Below are positions 24,301-31,300 of a stretch of DNA of 64,000 nucleotides, in pieces (the stretch's first letter is position 1; each line of letters opens with the position of its first letter). A program made the position numbers and the translations under genes. Location of the stretch: contig CM057171.1 of assembly GCA_029962745.1 (NCBI GenBank), positions 1,826,135 to 1,890,134 on the forward strand, read 5' to 3'. This stretch comes from Echinometra lucunter (Eukaryota > Echinodermata > Echinoidea > Camarodonta > Echinometridae). The notes beneath the pieces are model-generated. The model was given only the letters and a program-made list of their open reading frames with translations, was not told the origin of the DNA and did no database searches.

Positions 24301-24696
24301 ACATATTGGAAAGAAATTTCAGCCAACATCATTTCACAGCAAGATTGTAGATTTATTTACAAGATCTACATGCTATCCATGTAATCATTGATTTGTGTTT
24401 GAAAATTCTGAGTTTCAACAATTTTCCATGTTGCATTCCGGATGCATCTTTTCGCACCACGTCGATTTCCTAAGACACCTTACTTCAGTCTCCATTTCAA
24501 TTCTGTATTTCTTATTCAGCAGATAAATCAGTCTACTAGGAATACAAGGAAAACTCCCAAGAGAGCTTACAAAATCAAAGGATGGGGGGATTCCCCTCGA
24601 GGTAGGAAGAAAAAGAAGGATGCTCCTGCCAAGGAAACGAAAGAAAACAATCTTGAATGGTTTGAAAATGATGCTGTCTATGGATTTTTTGATTAG
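246..24696 (+). CDS. SYCP1: SYCP1-like synaptonemal complex protein, 3' 18 exons (5' end outside window)
   Basis: Exons 246-319, 1124-1232, 2583-2707, 3679-3795, 4118-4222, 5973-6076, 6885-7002, 8499-8651, 8925-9113, 9590-9763, 16296-16388 (or longer, see the array), 17410-17556, 19922-20123, 20821-20874, 21229-21389, 21956-22114, 23797-23889 and 24520-24696. Every junction is AG/GT, every phase matches, and together they encode 783 residues plus a stop. The protein is Lys/Glu-rich coiled coil up to the exon at 19922, then a Ser/Thr/Pro and basic tail. Family assignment rests on remembered similarity to vertebrate SYCP1: TFEHVMNTYK followed by VDYDKIVVEK resembles the segment ALMEKHKHQYDKIIEER, at the matching distance from a TP-motif and basic C-terminus. 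SYCP1 forms the transverse filaments joining homologous chromosome axes in meiosis; its N-terminus lies midline and its C-terminus on the axis. Other long coiled-coil proteins remain possible but fit less well. Confidence 0.78.
1124..1232 (+). CDS. SYCP1: SYCP1 exon
   Basis: Acceptor tttgcag before 1124; donor gttggc at 1233 is weak, but the phase (one spare base) exactly complements the next exon. Reads CEELQTICEKKDQTISKLHD followed by a Lys/Gln-rich helix. The 804-bp intron before it contains no recognisable feature other than short homopolymers. Confidence 0.68.
1996..2238. mobile_element. Partial copy of the TTAA-ended MITE found at 7537
   Basis: Shares the right half of the 7537-7954 element (tgccaatttgcagaaccgagagtaatttactagaaaatg in part, tgaccgattctgctcatttc, gctgttcaaatttatc) and ends ctcctttaa. 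The left arm is missing. Confidence 0.65.
2369..2640 (+). repeat. 157-bp tandem duplication of intron end and exon start
   Basis: The block ttcctctg...aattcttacattctaacc, the acceptor and aatg(c/t)ctccaggag...accagcaact are present twice, with acceptors at 2425 and 2582. 157 is not a multiple of three: use of the first acceptor runs out of frame to a TGA near the second copy, so it looks like a non-functional decoy. Confidence 0.9.
2583..2707 (+). CDS. SYCP1: SYCP1 exon with duplicated start upstream
   Basis: Acceptor ctcccatag, donor gtagag. Reads CLQESLNQANEEVEANQQLL then AKIKSELKETTSHKNKLQIQQ. Its first ~57 bases and the preceding intron end occur once more at 2426-2482, giving a decoy acceptor 157 bases upstream. 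Only the 2583 acceptor leads into a complete exon. Confidence 0.72.
3107..3499. mobile_element. TTAACCCATTCGTGACA family MITE, copy 1
   Basis: Begins ttaacccattcatgacaga and ends tgtcatgattggattaa; interior shared with the other copies (aagcactagaatcctt, tttgatgaagaa, ctgatcaaataaagctt). Somewhat diverged. Confidence 0.8.
3679..3795 (+). CDS. SYCP1: SYCP1 exon
   Basis: Acceptor tttggcag, donor gtatat; 39 codons in phase 0. Reads AEQEKEIQVLMKDAEISRKQ and continues as a heptad-rich helix to IKAKE. Confidence 0.72.
4118..4222 (+). CDS. SYCP1: SYCP1 exon
   Basis: Acceptor tatttag, strong donor gtaaga; 35 codons in phase 0. Reads KTVAELDDKLHNLKDEKKQL and onward to KILLKKE; coiled coil. Confidence 0.72.
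4603..5013. mobile_element. Foldback MITE
   Basis: tagagtaccggagtgtgacg at the left pairs with cgcttcggtgctctata at the right; an inner arm (agcatgatgaaaaacctcca, cacatgaatg, ccattgaaatcagtgtaaat) pairs with its complement at 4829-4945. Two nested arms around a ~20-bp centre near 4815. Confidence 0.75.
5115..5400 (+). mobile_element. tRNA-derived SINE
   Basis: A-box-like tcatggtgtagtgg near 5121-5135 and B box ggttcgaatcc at 5170-5180, followed by a non-tRNA body, gctgcgctatataaatgg and an (att)n tail. It is not a working tRNA: the acceptor stem does not close and a long body follows. Confidence 0.8.
5973..6076 (+). CDS. SYCP1: SYCP1 exon
   Basis: Acceptor gtaatcag, consensus donor gtaagt; 34 codons plus two bases. 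Reads GDMTSLKGELKEVLEREKSS then YDKLDSMRKELQLE. The long intron before it holds a foldback element (4603-5013) and a tRNA-type SINE (5115-5400). Confidence 0.72.
6183..6597. mobile_element. TTAACCCATTCGTGACA family MITE, copy 2
   Basis: Begins ttaacccattcgtgacag and ends gatacgaatgggttaa; 415 bp with TTAA at each end. Same orientation as copy 1, opposite to those at 16538 and 34216. Confidence 0.88.
6885..7002 (+). CDS. SYCP1: SYCP1 exon
   Basis: Acceptor gcaatttag, donor gtagga. One base completes the codon split at 6076, then 39 codons: SENAKLVDVIEYTRKDKQTL through EDLSAKIK. Confidence 0.72.
7537..7954. mobile_element. MITE with long inverted repeats, TTAA ends
   Basis: ttaaagggtaagtccaccc at the left mirrors gggtggactttccctttaa at the right; arms of roughly 170 bp pair through to ctctcggctctgcaaattgg. 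TTAA at both ends points to a piggyBac/Kolobok-type non-autonomous element. Confidence 0.85.
8499..8651 (+). CDS. SYCP1: SYCP1 exon
   Basis: Acceptor tctgacag, donor gtatca; 51 codons in phase 0. Reads VLEDDMEVEKTKLQTVLNAK and on to LLEEEKKQ. The exon itself begins with gt. Confidence 0.72.
8925..9113 (+). CDS. SYCP1: SYCP1 exon
   Basis: Acceptor gatttaaag, donor gtaaga; 63 codons. Reads NQELIEELENLKKEKCNLEE and then KNKSLHGQTGGKTKQIKDLQ. The cluster KCNLEEKNKSLHG...GKTKQ resembles the KCNNLKKQIENKNKNIEELH region of vertebrate SYCP1 (from memory). Confidence 0.75.
9590..9763 (+). CDS. SYCP1: SYCP1 exon
   Basis: Acceptor tatgtttag, donor gttagc; 58 codons. Reads MVDLQKDLDSAQAEMETLKK and ends EEQMKTFEHVMNTYK. 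Its end joins the VDYDKI exon across the intron that carries the LINE and foldback element. Confidence 0.75.
10031..11407 (+). pseudogene. LINE N-terminal PHD finger and endonuclease part, with an in-frame stop
   Basis: The frame of 10031-10597 resumes at 10598 after a TAG, so the PHD-like region and the endonuclease (to 11407) are one broken reading frame. A likely start is the ATG at 10067 (MKCNVCFKTL). The endonuclease keeps the FSETWF motif before the stop and the GDFNFDI and SDHLPV motifs after it. It is separated from the reverse transcriptase frame by a frameshift. Confidence 0.85.
11344..13302 (+). pseudogene. LINE reverse transcriptase part, frameshifted from the endonuclease
   Basis: 652 codons with all reverse transcriptase blocks present: YKKNDSYLIQNYRPISLLPT, FGFRPNHST, the AFDTLNH acidic site, FLIYVNDI and the YADDT catalytic box near 12466-12480. 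C-terminal part NTINFLGVHIDDKLSW and LPHLDYCSLVWG as in CR1/Jockey elements. It lacks its own genuine start; the ATG at 11344 is in the frameshift overlap. Confidence 0.88.
14017..16343 (+). repeat. 75-bp tandem array of 31 splice-acceptor/exon-start units
   Basis: The exon-start gttgactatgac recurs at 14046 and every 75 bases to 16296 (31 copies, no indels). Each unit is 48-50 bases of exon start plus 25-27 bases of intron end (pyrimidine-rich, ending tgctttgcag). Copies differ at a few sites: acaag/acatg, gattgt/gattat/tttgta, gttgag/gctgag/cctgag, cattctt/cattatt, gactat/gaccat. The unit is a multiple of three without stops, so the array is one open frame. The joint lies where exon gatct meets intron aatctttc, sharing atct, which suggests duplication at a 4-bp microhomology. 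Confidence 0.97.
16296..16388 (+). CDS. SYCP1: SYCP1 exon, last (parent-like) copy of the acceptor/exon array
   Basis: 31 codons, VDYDKIVVEKCDDINDLKKK to AAKKDE, donor gtactt. This is the only copy that continues beyond the shared 48 bases into unique exon sequence. The 30 upstream copies of its start are each preceded by the same acceptor and stay in the same frame, so the exon could begin at any position 14046 + 75n; with the first acceptor it would be 2343 bases long. Which start is used cannot be told from sequence. Confidence 0.75.
16538..16953. mobile_element. TTAACCCATTCGTGACA family MITE, copy 3 (reverse)
   Basis: ttaacccattcgtgacagg to gtcacgaatgggttaa; 416 bp, inverted relative to copy 2, about 150 bp downstream of an SYCP1 exon. 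Confidence 0.88.
17410..17556 (+). CDS. SYCP1: SYCP1 exon
   Basis: Acceptor tgctttcag, donor gtatgc; 49 codons. Reads ENKRKTLEDEVDDLKKKIGD and ends SLDNHLKEK. A 66-bp tandem repeat begins just inside the following intron. Confidence 0.75.
17573..17790 (+). repeat. 66-bp tandem repeat, about three copies
   Basis: attagatgtggaggc recurs at 17595, 17661 and 17727. Each unit contains ctaactcc(t)tacagggtaaa, which resembles a branch point, an acceptor and a donor in one short stretch. It lies right after an SYCP1 donor at 17557. Confidence 0.9.
18382..18512. mobile_element. Palindromic repeat of the GTTTCATAAAA type
   Basis: tgtttcataaaacttgttg at the left pairs loosely with ttttgataaaaaatttcatg and aaacaggggccc at the right. 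The interior ccaatcagatgcaaggattt is shared with the element at 20943. Confidence 0.55.
18750..19245. mobile_element. TTAA-ended MITE, 496 bp
   Basis: ttaaaggcattggctaac at the left is the exact complement of gttagccaatgcctttaa at the right. A second copy is cut by the assembly gap (30817-30990). Confidence 0.87.
19451..19864. mobile_element. Diverged member of the TTAACCC MITE family
   Basis: ttaacccatagaggtacagt at the left and tactgctatgggttaa at the right; 414 bp and the same layout (catgagcagaaagag, caaattggcaat, gaggattgaagatgatt). Termini differ, so it is a related subfamily. Confidence 0.7.
19922..20123 (+). CDS. SYCP1: SYCP1 exon, end of coiled coil
   Basis: Acceptor cttgatag, donor gtaaga; 67 codons plus one base. 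Starts helical (DAEISKLQADLRKAKERLLE) and changes to a Pro/Thr-rich stretch with TP motifs (ITPTINMVQDNTKTPRTPIN), as expected at the rod/tail boundary of SYCP1. Confidence 0.75.
20198..20358. mobile_element. 161-bp palindromic MITE
   Basis: tgggccccgttgcgtaaaac pairs with ttttatgcaacggggccca; inner arms gttaccattgatagc and gctatcaatagtaac also pair, so almost the whole element can form one hairpin. Confidence 0.85.
20821..20874 (+). CDS. SYCP1: SYCP1 short exon
   Basis: Acceptor catgtacag, donor gtgagt; 54 bases, phase 1 to phase 1, so skipping keeps frame. Reads CQTLDDTSSKNMRTPLT. Confidence 0.68.
20943..21103. mobile_element. Palindromic repeat related to 18382
   Basis: gggcatttcatcaaatgtcc pairs with gagacttgatgaaaccctcc. 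It shares ccaatcagaggcaaggattt, cagtagcttataacag with 18382-18512. Confidence 0.6.
21229..21389 (+). CDS. SYCP1: SYCP1 tail exon
   Basis: Acceptor ctcataag, donor gtaaga. Reads VKAVTPRTTPQRSILKQNNA then a basic stretch, VAFAQDNQ, an acidic/Ser patch and LMEFE. Several TP sites are candidate kinase sites (inference). GC content is higher than in the flanking introns. Confidence 0.72.
21956..22114 (+). CDS. SYCP1: SYCP1 tail exon
   Basis: Acceptor caatgcag, donor gtatgt; 53 codons. Reads VEEVEQRLKHTNTDRRVPSR followed by AVTPMRIRPSP; basic, probably DNA- or axis-facing in the SYCP1 model. Confidence 0.72.
22235..22400. mobile_element. Second copy of the 161-bp palindromic MITE
   Basis: gccgttgtataaaacttact pairs with agtaagttttatgcaatggc; interior agtaactttgccatca matches tgatggcaaagtaact. 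More diverged than the copy at 20198. Confidence 0.75.
22500..23470 (+). repeat. 56-bp polypurine minisatellite
   Basis: atggaaggatatagagaggg recurs at 22633, 22689, 22745 and onward at ~56-bp steps, in an almost pure purine strand about 970 bp long. Long open frames on the minus strand (Ser/Pro/Phe/Leu only) arise from this composition and are not genes. It lies in an SYCP1 intron. Confidence 0.95.
23797..23889 (+). CDS. SYCP1: SYCP1 tail exon
   Basis: Acceptor ttttgacag, donor gtaaga; 31 codons in phase 0 reading MMEDGSSQKEKQLYSELYPE and ending LDKKQK. It follows the intron that contains the 56-bp polypurine minisatellite. Confidence 0.7.
24520..24696 (+). CDS. SYCP1: SYCP1 terminal coding exon
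   Basis: Acceptor cttattcag with a second in-frame cag directly after it (NAGNAG), so one Gln may be optional. Reads QINQSTRNTRKTPKRAYKIK, a Lys-rich block, and ends NLEWFENDAVYGFFD before TAG. A basic region followed by a short aromatic/acidic end is a plausible conserved C-terminal motif. Confidence 0.75.
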   Translation, partial: QINQSTRNTRKTPKRAYKIKGWGDSPRGRKKKKDAPAKETKENNLEWFENDAVYGFFD

Positions 24697-25289
24697 ATTA
24701 GCACTTTGATCTAATATATTTGTTCCTAGGCATCTTGAGAAAACTGACATGGAAACCCTTGTCTGTTTGATCTTCATGGTGTTGATAATAAGCTTGTGTC
24801 TTATAAATGATTCTGGATTTTTTATGGAATGGAGATATTTTGAATGGAATACAATAATAGAGATCAAGCATCCTATGCCTTCACATATTTACAAATCTTA
24901 ATTAAGATTAATATTTTGTATGGTTTTGATTTTGATGGCATTTTGGTCATCAAGAATAAACTGACAGTTTACATAGAAGCTTGAGCTCTAAAGGTGAAGA
25001 AGAATTTTGTGAGATTTCTCATTGTTTTCATGTCAGATAGAATATCATAGTAAGGAAATTCCTGAAAGGGATTGCTTGTCAAATGCTCTCATATTTGAAG
25101 TATGGGAAGAAATATTGTTTTAGCCAAACAGTCATGCTGGATTTTTGTGTGATCACAATTATTGTTTCTGCGTGCAGTGAATCTACCTTATGGAAAAAGT
25201 TAGTGAACTTCTTATTAACTTATTAATCCCCAAATTGCACCTGAGACACCTGTGTTTATGTACAAATAATATCACTTTCACAGTGGTTT

Positions 25290-25475
25290 AGAGATAATAA
25301 TAATGATAATAATAATAAATGTAACTTATGTACCACCAAATCCACTCTGGGGAGTGCTGAAGGTACATATAGAAATAGTCAAGAATTAACTAGAAATGTT
25401 TTTACATCTTTTTTGAAAGGAGTCAGAGGTTAAACACTAATTGATGTCTTCAGGAAGGCTATTTCATAATTTAGA
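25290..25475. repeat. Dispersed repeat fragment
   Basis: (ata)n followed by aatccactctggggagtgctg and gaaggctatttcataattta. The last block resembles gaggatattccataaaac at 37747, suggesting members of one dispersed family. Boundaries uncertain. Confidence 0.4.
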
Positions 25476-26862
25476 ACATGAGTGGGCAAATGATCTTTCC
25501 CCTCAAGTTCTTGCACCTTTAGGGATCACACGAAATCATTGTATTTCACATTGTAATTGCATGACCTGAACACAAGTTCATCCTTAAAGATAGAAATATT
25601 TATTTTATTTTCATTGTGTTATTTCATATTATAAAACTTTTACCTTTTTCTTTTGTATTATTTTATTTTTTGTTTATTTACTGATTTGTCATTGCTAGAG
25701 AAAGTGCATTTTGCAATGTTACTCTGCTGAATTGTGTTCGCCATTCACATTTAATTTGTCATACTAGCACAATTTGTTATTTACTAATTGGTTTGAATTG
25801 AACTGAAATGACATGACCAAAATATGTATCTCAAAGAACTGATATTCTTTGTTTTCTGAAGTTTAAATGTAATTAATTATATTATCAAATCAGAATACAA
25901 CATTGTAACATGATATCATTGTACTACATAATATACATCTATCTATATGTATCAAGGTTAAAACACATTGGAAAAGGGGAATTGGTATTAACTAACATGA
26001 AATTAGTAACAACAAGCTTTGCCACATATTTAAGTGTATTTTCAACTTCTTTGATGTGATGTGTAAAAATGTAATCATTTGTTAATGGTTTTGTAAAGTC
26101 AGTTATGAGTAGTCTTTAAATGTGACTTATATCAGCTTATTTCGTCGTTCTTAAAATAGTTATCATAAATTTATAATAAATTTCAGTTTATATTTCTGTG
26201 AATATGGTTCAGTTTTAATCAGTTTATTAATTGGTATTTACAGTGTTTACAAAGCAACAATATTAATGTTTTTTTTCCACAGAAATGGGTTCAAGATTTA
26301 AATGTTACAGTTCGTTACTAAAGAGAAATGATTGGAATGTATTTTACATATTTGTAAATAGATATTGTAAATGTGTTTCATTTTGTTTTATTTACACATC
26401 TACTTGTGCATATGGGAGCACAGGAAAGGAATATAAATCATTTATGTGGCTTAATACAGATACCCTTTACAGAATTGTATTTATAAGTGTCCTACATTGT
26501 TAGCATTATTTCAGTTACATATTGTATTTTACCCAACAATAGCACAAGCAATTCTATGTTAGTGTGTTTGAAACAAGCCAAGATTTTCATGAATGTGTAA
26601 ATACATATGAATATGTTAACATAGCAAATATGCATCTTATTTATTTTATTTCATATTTATTCACCTATTTATAAATACAAAAAGAGAACTATTTATATTG
26701 TTAACTTATATATCACCATTGTTACCATTTTATATCTTAATTTGGGCAATGTCTGTACACTGTAAGGTTTGAGTTTATACTAACAAGTTATATACATGCA
26801 TGCCATTTGCTTGCTCTTTGAATTGTACATGTATTTTACCTTGGCATTACTTTATGTTATCT

Positions 26863-27160
26863 GGGGGTGTTTCATAAAGCTGTTCGTAAAGTTACGAATG
26901 ACTTGAATATGGCAAGCCAAATGGGATTCTTAATCACATCACATCAGCTAAAGGTGAAATATGCAGTGGTAAATTAACAATACTATTACTGACGAACATT
27001 TTTATTGCAAAGTATGTTTTTTGGCACAATTTAATTGAGATTATGGGAAATGCGGTCACACTTTGTTAAAATGTCAGGAAATCCCATTTGGCATTTCATA
27101 TTCAAGTCATTCGTAAAGCTGAGCGTAACTTTACGAACAGCTTTATGAAATACCCCTCCC
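26863..27160. mobile_element. Palindromic element with GGGTGTTTCATAAAGC ends
   Basis: gtttcataaagctgttcgta at the left pairs with tacgaacagctttatgaaat at the right; a second block gaatgacttgaatatg pairs with tattcaagtcattcg, and caaatgggatt with aatcccatttg. Confidence 0.8.
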
Positions 27161-27461
27161 CCCCCCGGGCTATGTTTGAAATAAATGAGAAGATATTGTA
27201 TTTCAAATTCATTTTAATTGTGTGTGTGTAACTGATGTTACTTCCGGCATGATGACTGAGTAAAAACGGTATAATCATGTCAAGTGATAGAGTCTAATGA
27301 CAGGGATATATTGACACATTGATAAATCAATTCCTATACATGTCCAATTTATGGCTTATAGTCTGGACCTGGGGAACAAAATATACCACGGAGATGCAAT
27401 AGTCTCGAATGATTATGACAGTGTATTATGAGAGAAATAGATGGGAAAGAGGGATAGGCTT

Positions 27462-27462
<1 letters not shown>

Positions 27463-27545
<83 letters not shown>
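27463..27545 (+). repeat. (GA)n microsatellite
   Basis: About 80 bases of ga dinucleotides with one aca interruption. Confidence 0.97.
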
Positions 27546-27879
27546 GAAGAAAGGGAGAGAGGTGCATGAAAGGAAGGAAGCAGAGAGAAGAGCTAAAGAA
27601 ATGAATGGGCATATTAAGACAGAAGGGAATGAATGATTAAAGGGAAAAATGAAAAATGTGCTAGAAGTCTAGTTGAATTGGTTGTTTTGAAGATGGTTCA
27701 AGTCTACAAATCCAGTCGAGTCGGTATAGATGAATCCGGTTTCAAAACACTGTAACTCATGTCGGCCATAATTGGGGGGCTTCCAAAGAAGAACAAAAAC
27801 TGATTCATTGGGTTGTGCAATGAGCCAGGTGCGTTGCTATGTCAGTGCATAAATTATCTTTTGTAAGGCATACTTGAAG

Positions 27880-27904
27880 CCCCCCCCCCCCCCCCCCCCC
27901 CCCC
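27880..27904 (+). repeat. C25 homopolymer
   Basis: 25 consecutive C residues; length is likely to be unreliable in an assembly. Confidence 0.95.
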
Positions 27905-28128
27905 GTTAGAAATTACCATTAAAAACAGCACCCAAACCGAATTGGTCTGTACACAAGTAAATACTCAGCTGATTCAGTGCCATAGACTCCATACCAGCCA
28001 TAACTTTGAACTAATCATTGTCCCAAGGTTTGGTATGATTTTAATGCGTGCTAGTGCGATAAGCTGCAATCAATTTTATACATGGACGACTGATGTTGCA
28101 TCTATTGTACGTCTGCCGTGATGTAAAC

Positions 28129-28306
28129 ATGGCGCAGGCATCGTCCCCCGAATCTCCGAGCAAACTGGAACTGGAGGATGATTTTATGCATTATTATGTT
28201 GTTGATGGGGTTCGTTTGCCGCCATTCTGCAGAGGAAAGATTCAAGATATTGCAGAATTTTCCGTGAGGCCGGACGATGTCTGGATTTTGTCATATCCCC
28301 GTGCAG
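28129..28306 (+). CDS. SULT4A1: SULT4A1-like exon 1 (coding start)
   Basis: The ATG at 28129 (aaacATGG) is preferred to the in-frame ATG at 28093 because homologues start close to this point. 59 codons plus one base; consensus donor gtaagt after YPRAG. There is no signal peptide, as expected for a cytosolic enzyme. Confidence 0.82.
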
Positions 28307-31300
28307 GTAAGTGCATTCAAGATGCAAATCACCCCTGAGCCTGGCTCTGGCTCTGTGTCAGTGCATGTGCATGTGGCGTGTGTGTGTATACGTGTGTGTT
28401 AATTTAATGATGTGCATGCAGGCACTTTCGATCGTTGAACGTCTATGCATGCATAGTACGCTGGGCCCGCACAATTGTTTTATATCTTATTTAGATAGCA
28501 GCCTGTATACGCTCATGTTGATTCTGTCTGCTACTAGTACTGCTATAAACTATAGTGTTTTATATAATGAAAAGACGGTGATGTAGACATGAAAGAAACT
28601 TATATAAAGTCGACCCTACTAGTTGTTCATTTGTGTGTATTTAAATAATGTTATTGTTAAACAAAGTGCAACTGAAATATCAAATAGAATTCCTGTATAG
28701 GCCTACCCAGTTGTTGGATGTCCGGACAGGTTGTGTATCCGGACAGTCGATTTTGAACAGCAAATTGGAAAAGTTCACAAGCAAATCTCTTAAATGTTTT
28801 AGCACAAACTGTTAGACAATATTATAAAGAACAAATATTGTTGATGATTAGTACAAATCAATGCATAGTTTTTGTTTAATCCAAAGACAAAAAAGAAGGC
28901 TTCATTTTTGTTACGTGTCCGGACACCCAACCCCCCATCCTACTGTAGTCTGTAGTCATGCCTTGATTAGTACAGGTAACTTAGCATTTACTAGTTCACA
29001 ACTCCAGGCAAGGCCCAAGGGCAAATTGGGAAAAAATCCAGAAAACCTCACCAAAATGCAGTTGATACAGAAGAAGGGGAAGAAGAAGGGGAAGAAGGAG
29101 AAAGAGGAAGAGGATGAAGAAGGCAAGGAAGAAGAAAAAAGAAGGGAAAGAAAAATAAGGGGAAGAAAGAAAAAGAAAGGGAGAAGAAGAGGAAGAAGAA
29201 GGGGAAAAAAGGTTCATGCATGAAAAAAAAAAAAAAAAATGACACCCAGGCCTGCAGATACATGTAGAACAAATTCCCTCTTTTTTGAGGTTAGGATTGA
29301 GGTTCCTTGTTGATGCATTGTGATGCATTGCTCATTCTCTTTTATGACCAGAAGAGTATAAAATATATAAATCTATCAGAGGACTTATGCATCTCCCCTG
29401 TGCATGCATGTACTTGGTATAAACACGAAGGACTTTTGATCATTGATACATGTAACTCAAAAGTTAATGTCAATGTATGTAACATTTCTGTACGTTTCAA
29501 GACAAGAAAGAGAGAGAGAGGGAGAGAGAGAGAGAGAGAGAGGAAGCAAGCATATACATGTATCTAGGAAGAAAGGGAGGAAAAATAGAAAAAAAGAAAG
29601 CAAGAGGATAACAAAAACAGATAAATTAGAAAGAGAGAGAGAGAGAGACAGAGCGAGAGAAAGCTATGATGAGGGGTTAGATGGTGTATTGAAGATGGCC
29701 CTAGATATCTTGTATTCATGCATGTGTATGTTGTTGGAAAGGATCATATTGCATTACATTCCATGCCAGGCCAGATAGACTGCAAAAAAGAATTGTAACA
29801 TACTTGAGTTACATGTAGTCATGTAGCAGGACATCTAGACACACAGCTATTTATAACTTGTCAAATGTGTACTTTGTCTGATCTTGAAGCCCTGTTTAGA
29901 CATAACATGTTCAATTGTTGTACTGCCACAGTAACATAAATGTAGATCATACATGTAGTTCTCGAAATTTCATTAAGCAGGACTTGACACTAAGGACTTG
30001 TTCAGATTTGGTGGGGGGGGGGGGGGAACCGCATTAATCTATTTCCCAGTTTATATTTGCAGAATGTATATTTTGTTTTTGCAGTTTACTATTTATTTTG
30101 TGTTTGTTTGGGTGATTTTGGGTGGTTTACTATATTGTGTCTGAAAGAGGCTGATGTGTGTCACTGTCTCACAGCCAACTAGTAGAGCATTTTTAATGTG
30201 CATCCATAGATGATGTAGCTGTGAAGATGAAGGCTGTAACATATGCTGAAGTATGTTAGGCTGCCATGTTGAGTCATGCGAAATAATCATCAGTCATTCA
30301 ATATATTCCATGTATANNNNNNNNNNNNNNNNNNNNNNNNNNNNNNNNNNNNNNNNNNNNNNNNNNNNNNNNNNNNNNNNNNNNNNNNNNNNNNNNNNNN
30401 NNNNNNNNNNNNNNNNNNNNNNNNNNNNNNNNNNNNNNNNNNNNNNNNNNNNNNNNNNNNNNNNNNNNNNNNNNNNNNNNNNNNNNNNNNNNNNNNNNNN
30501 NNNNNNNNNNNNNNNNNNNNNNNNNNNNNNNNNNNNNNNNNNNNNNNNNNNNNNNNNNNNNNNNNNNNNNNNNNNNNNNNNNNNNNNNNNNNNNNNNNNN
30601 NNNNNNNNNNNNNNNNNNNNNNNNNNNNNNNNNNNNNNNNNNNNNNNNNNNNNNNNNNNNNNNNNNNNNNNNNNNNNNNNNNNNNNNNNNNNNNNNNNNN
30701 NNNNNNNNNNNNNNNNNNNNNNNNNNNNNNNNNNNNNNNNNNNNNNNNNNNNNNNNNNNNNNNNNNNNNNNNNNNNNNNNNNNNNNNNNNNNNNNNNNNN
30801 NNNNNNNNNNNNNNNNATATTTTTCAAACATTGGTTCACATTTCTAATATTTAAAAATATTTCCCGTAGATATTATGCTCTGAAACTTTCAGACTGGTAT
30901 TTTTACACTATAACCCTAATGTTTATCCCATTTTTAAGTCACAAAATGAGATTTTTTTAAAATCATGACAATGTTAGCCAATGCCTTTAAGCTACTTGTA
31001 TTCCTTAAGGTATTCCTTAAGGTAACCGTTAAGGCCAGTTCAGATATGAGGGGAAAACAATGGGGGTTTTTATGACACATATGTGAATGAGTGCTAGACA
31101 TTTTAGCTCAATCCTTTGTTGTGCCATTGCCATTCATTTTGTACACGGACAAAAAAAACCTTAACCCCCCCTGCAATTTTCCCCCTCATATCTGAACAAG
31201 CCTTTAAGGAAACATTGGTTACATTACGAAAATTTGTGTTTAAAAACAGATCTCCTCTGACACCCCAATTTCAAATTCCAAGCTTCTCTCACTGCCCCCC

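Larger units (their letters stand above)
24697..28128. other. SYCP1 3' UTR and intergenic stretch
   Basis: AT-rich. A candidate polyadenylation signal aataaa lies at 24955-24960, 259 bases after the stop; others occur later (about 26173). Within it are a dispersed-repeat fragment (about 25290-25475), a palindromic element (26863-27160) and GA and poly-C runs. No convincing coding sequence. Confidence 0.5.

Noticed and set aside
27409..27636. Arg/Glu-repeat protein
   Set aside because: Encoded by a (GA)n microsatellite.
30253..30960. Open frames across the gap
   Set aside because: They consist of N-encoded unknown residues.
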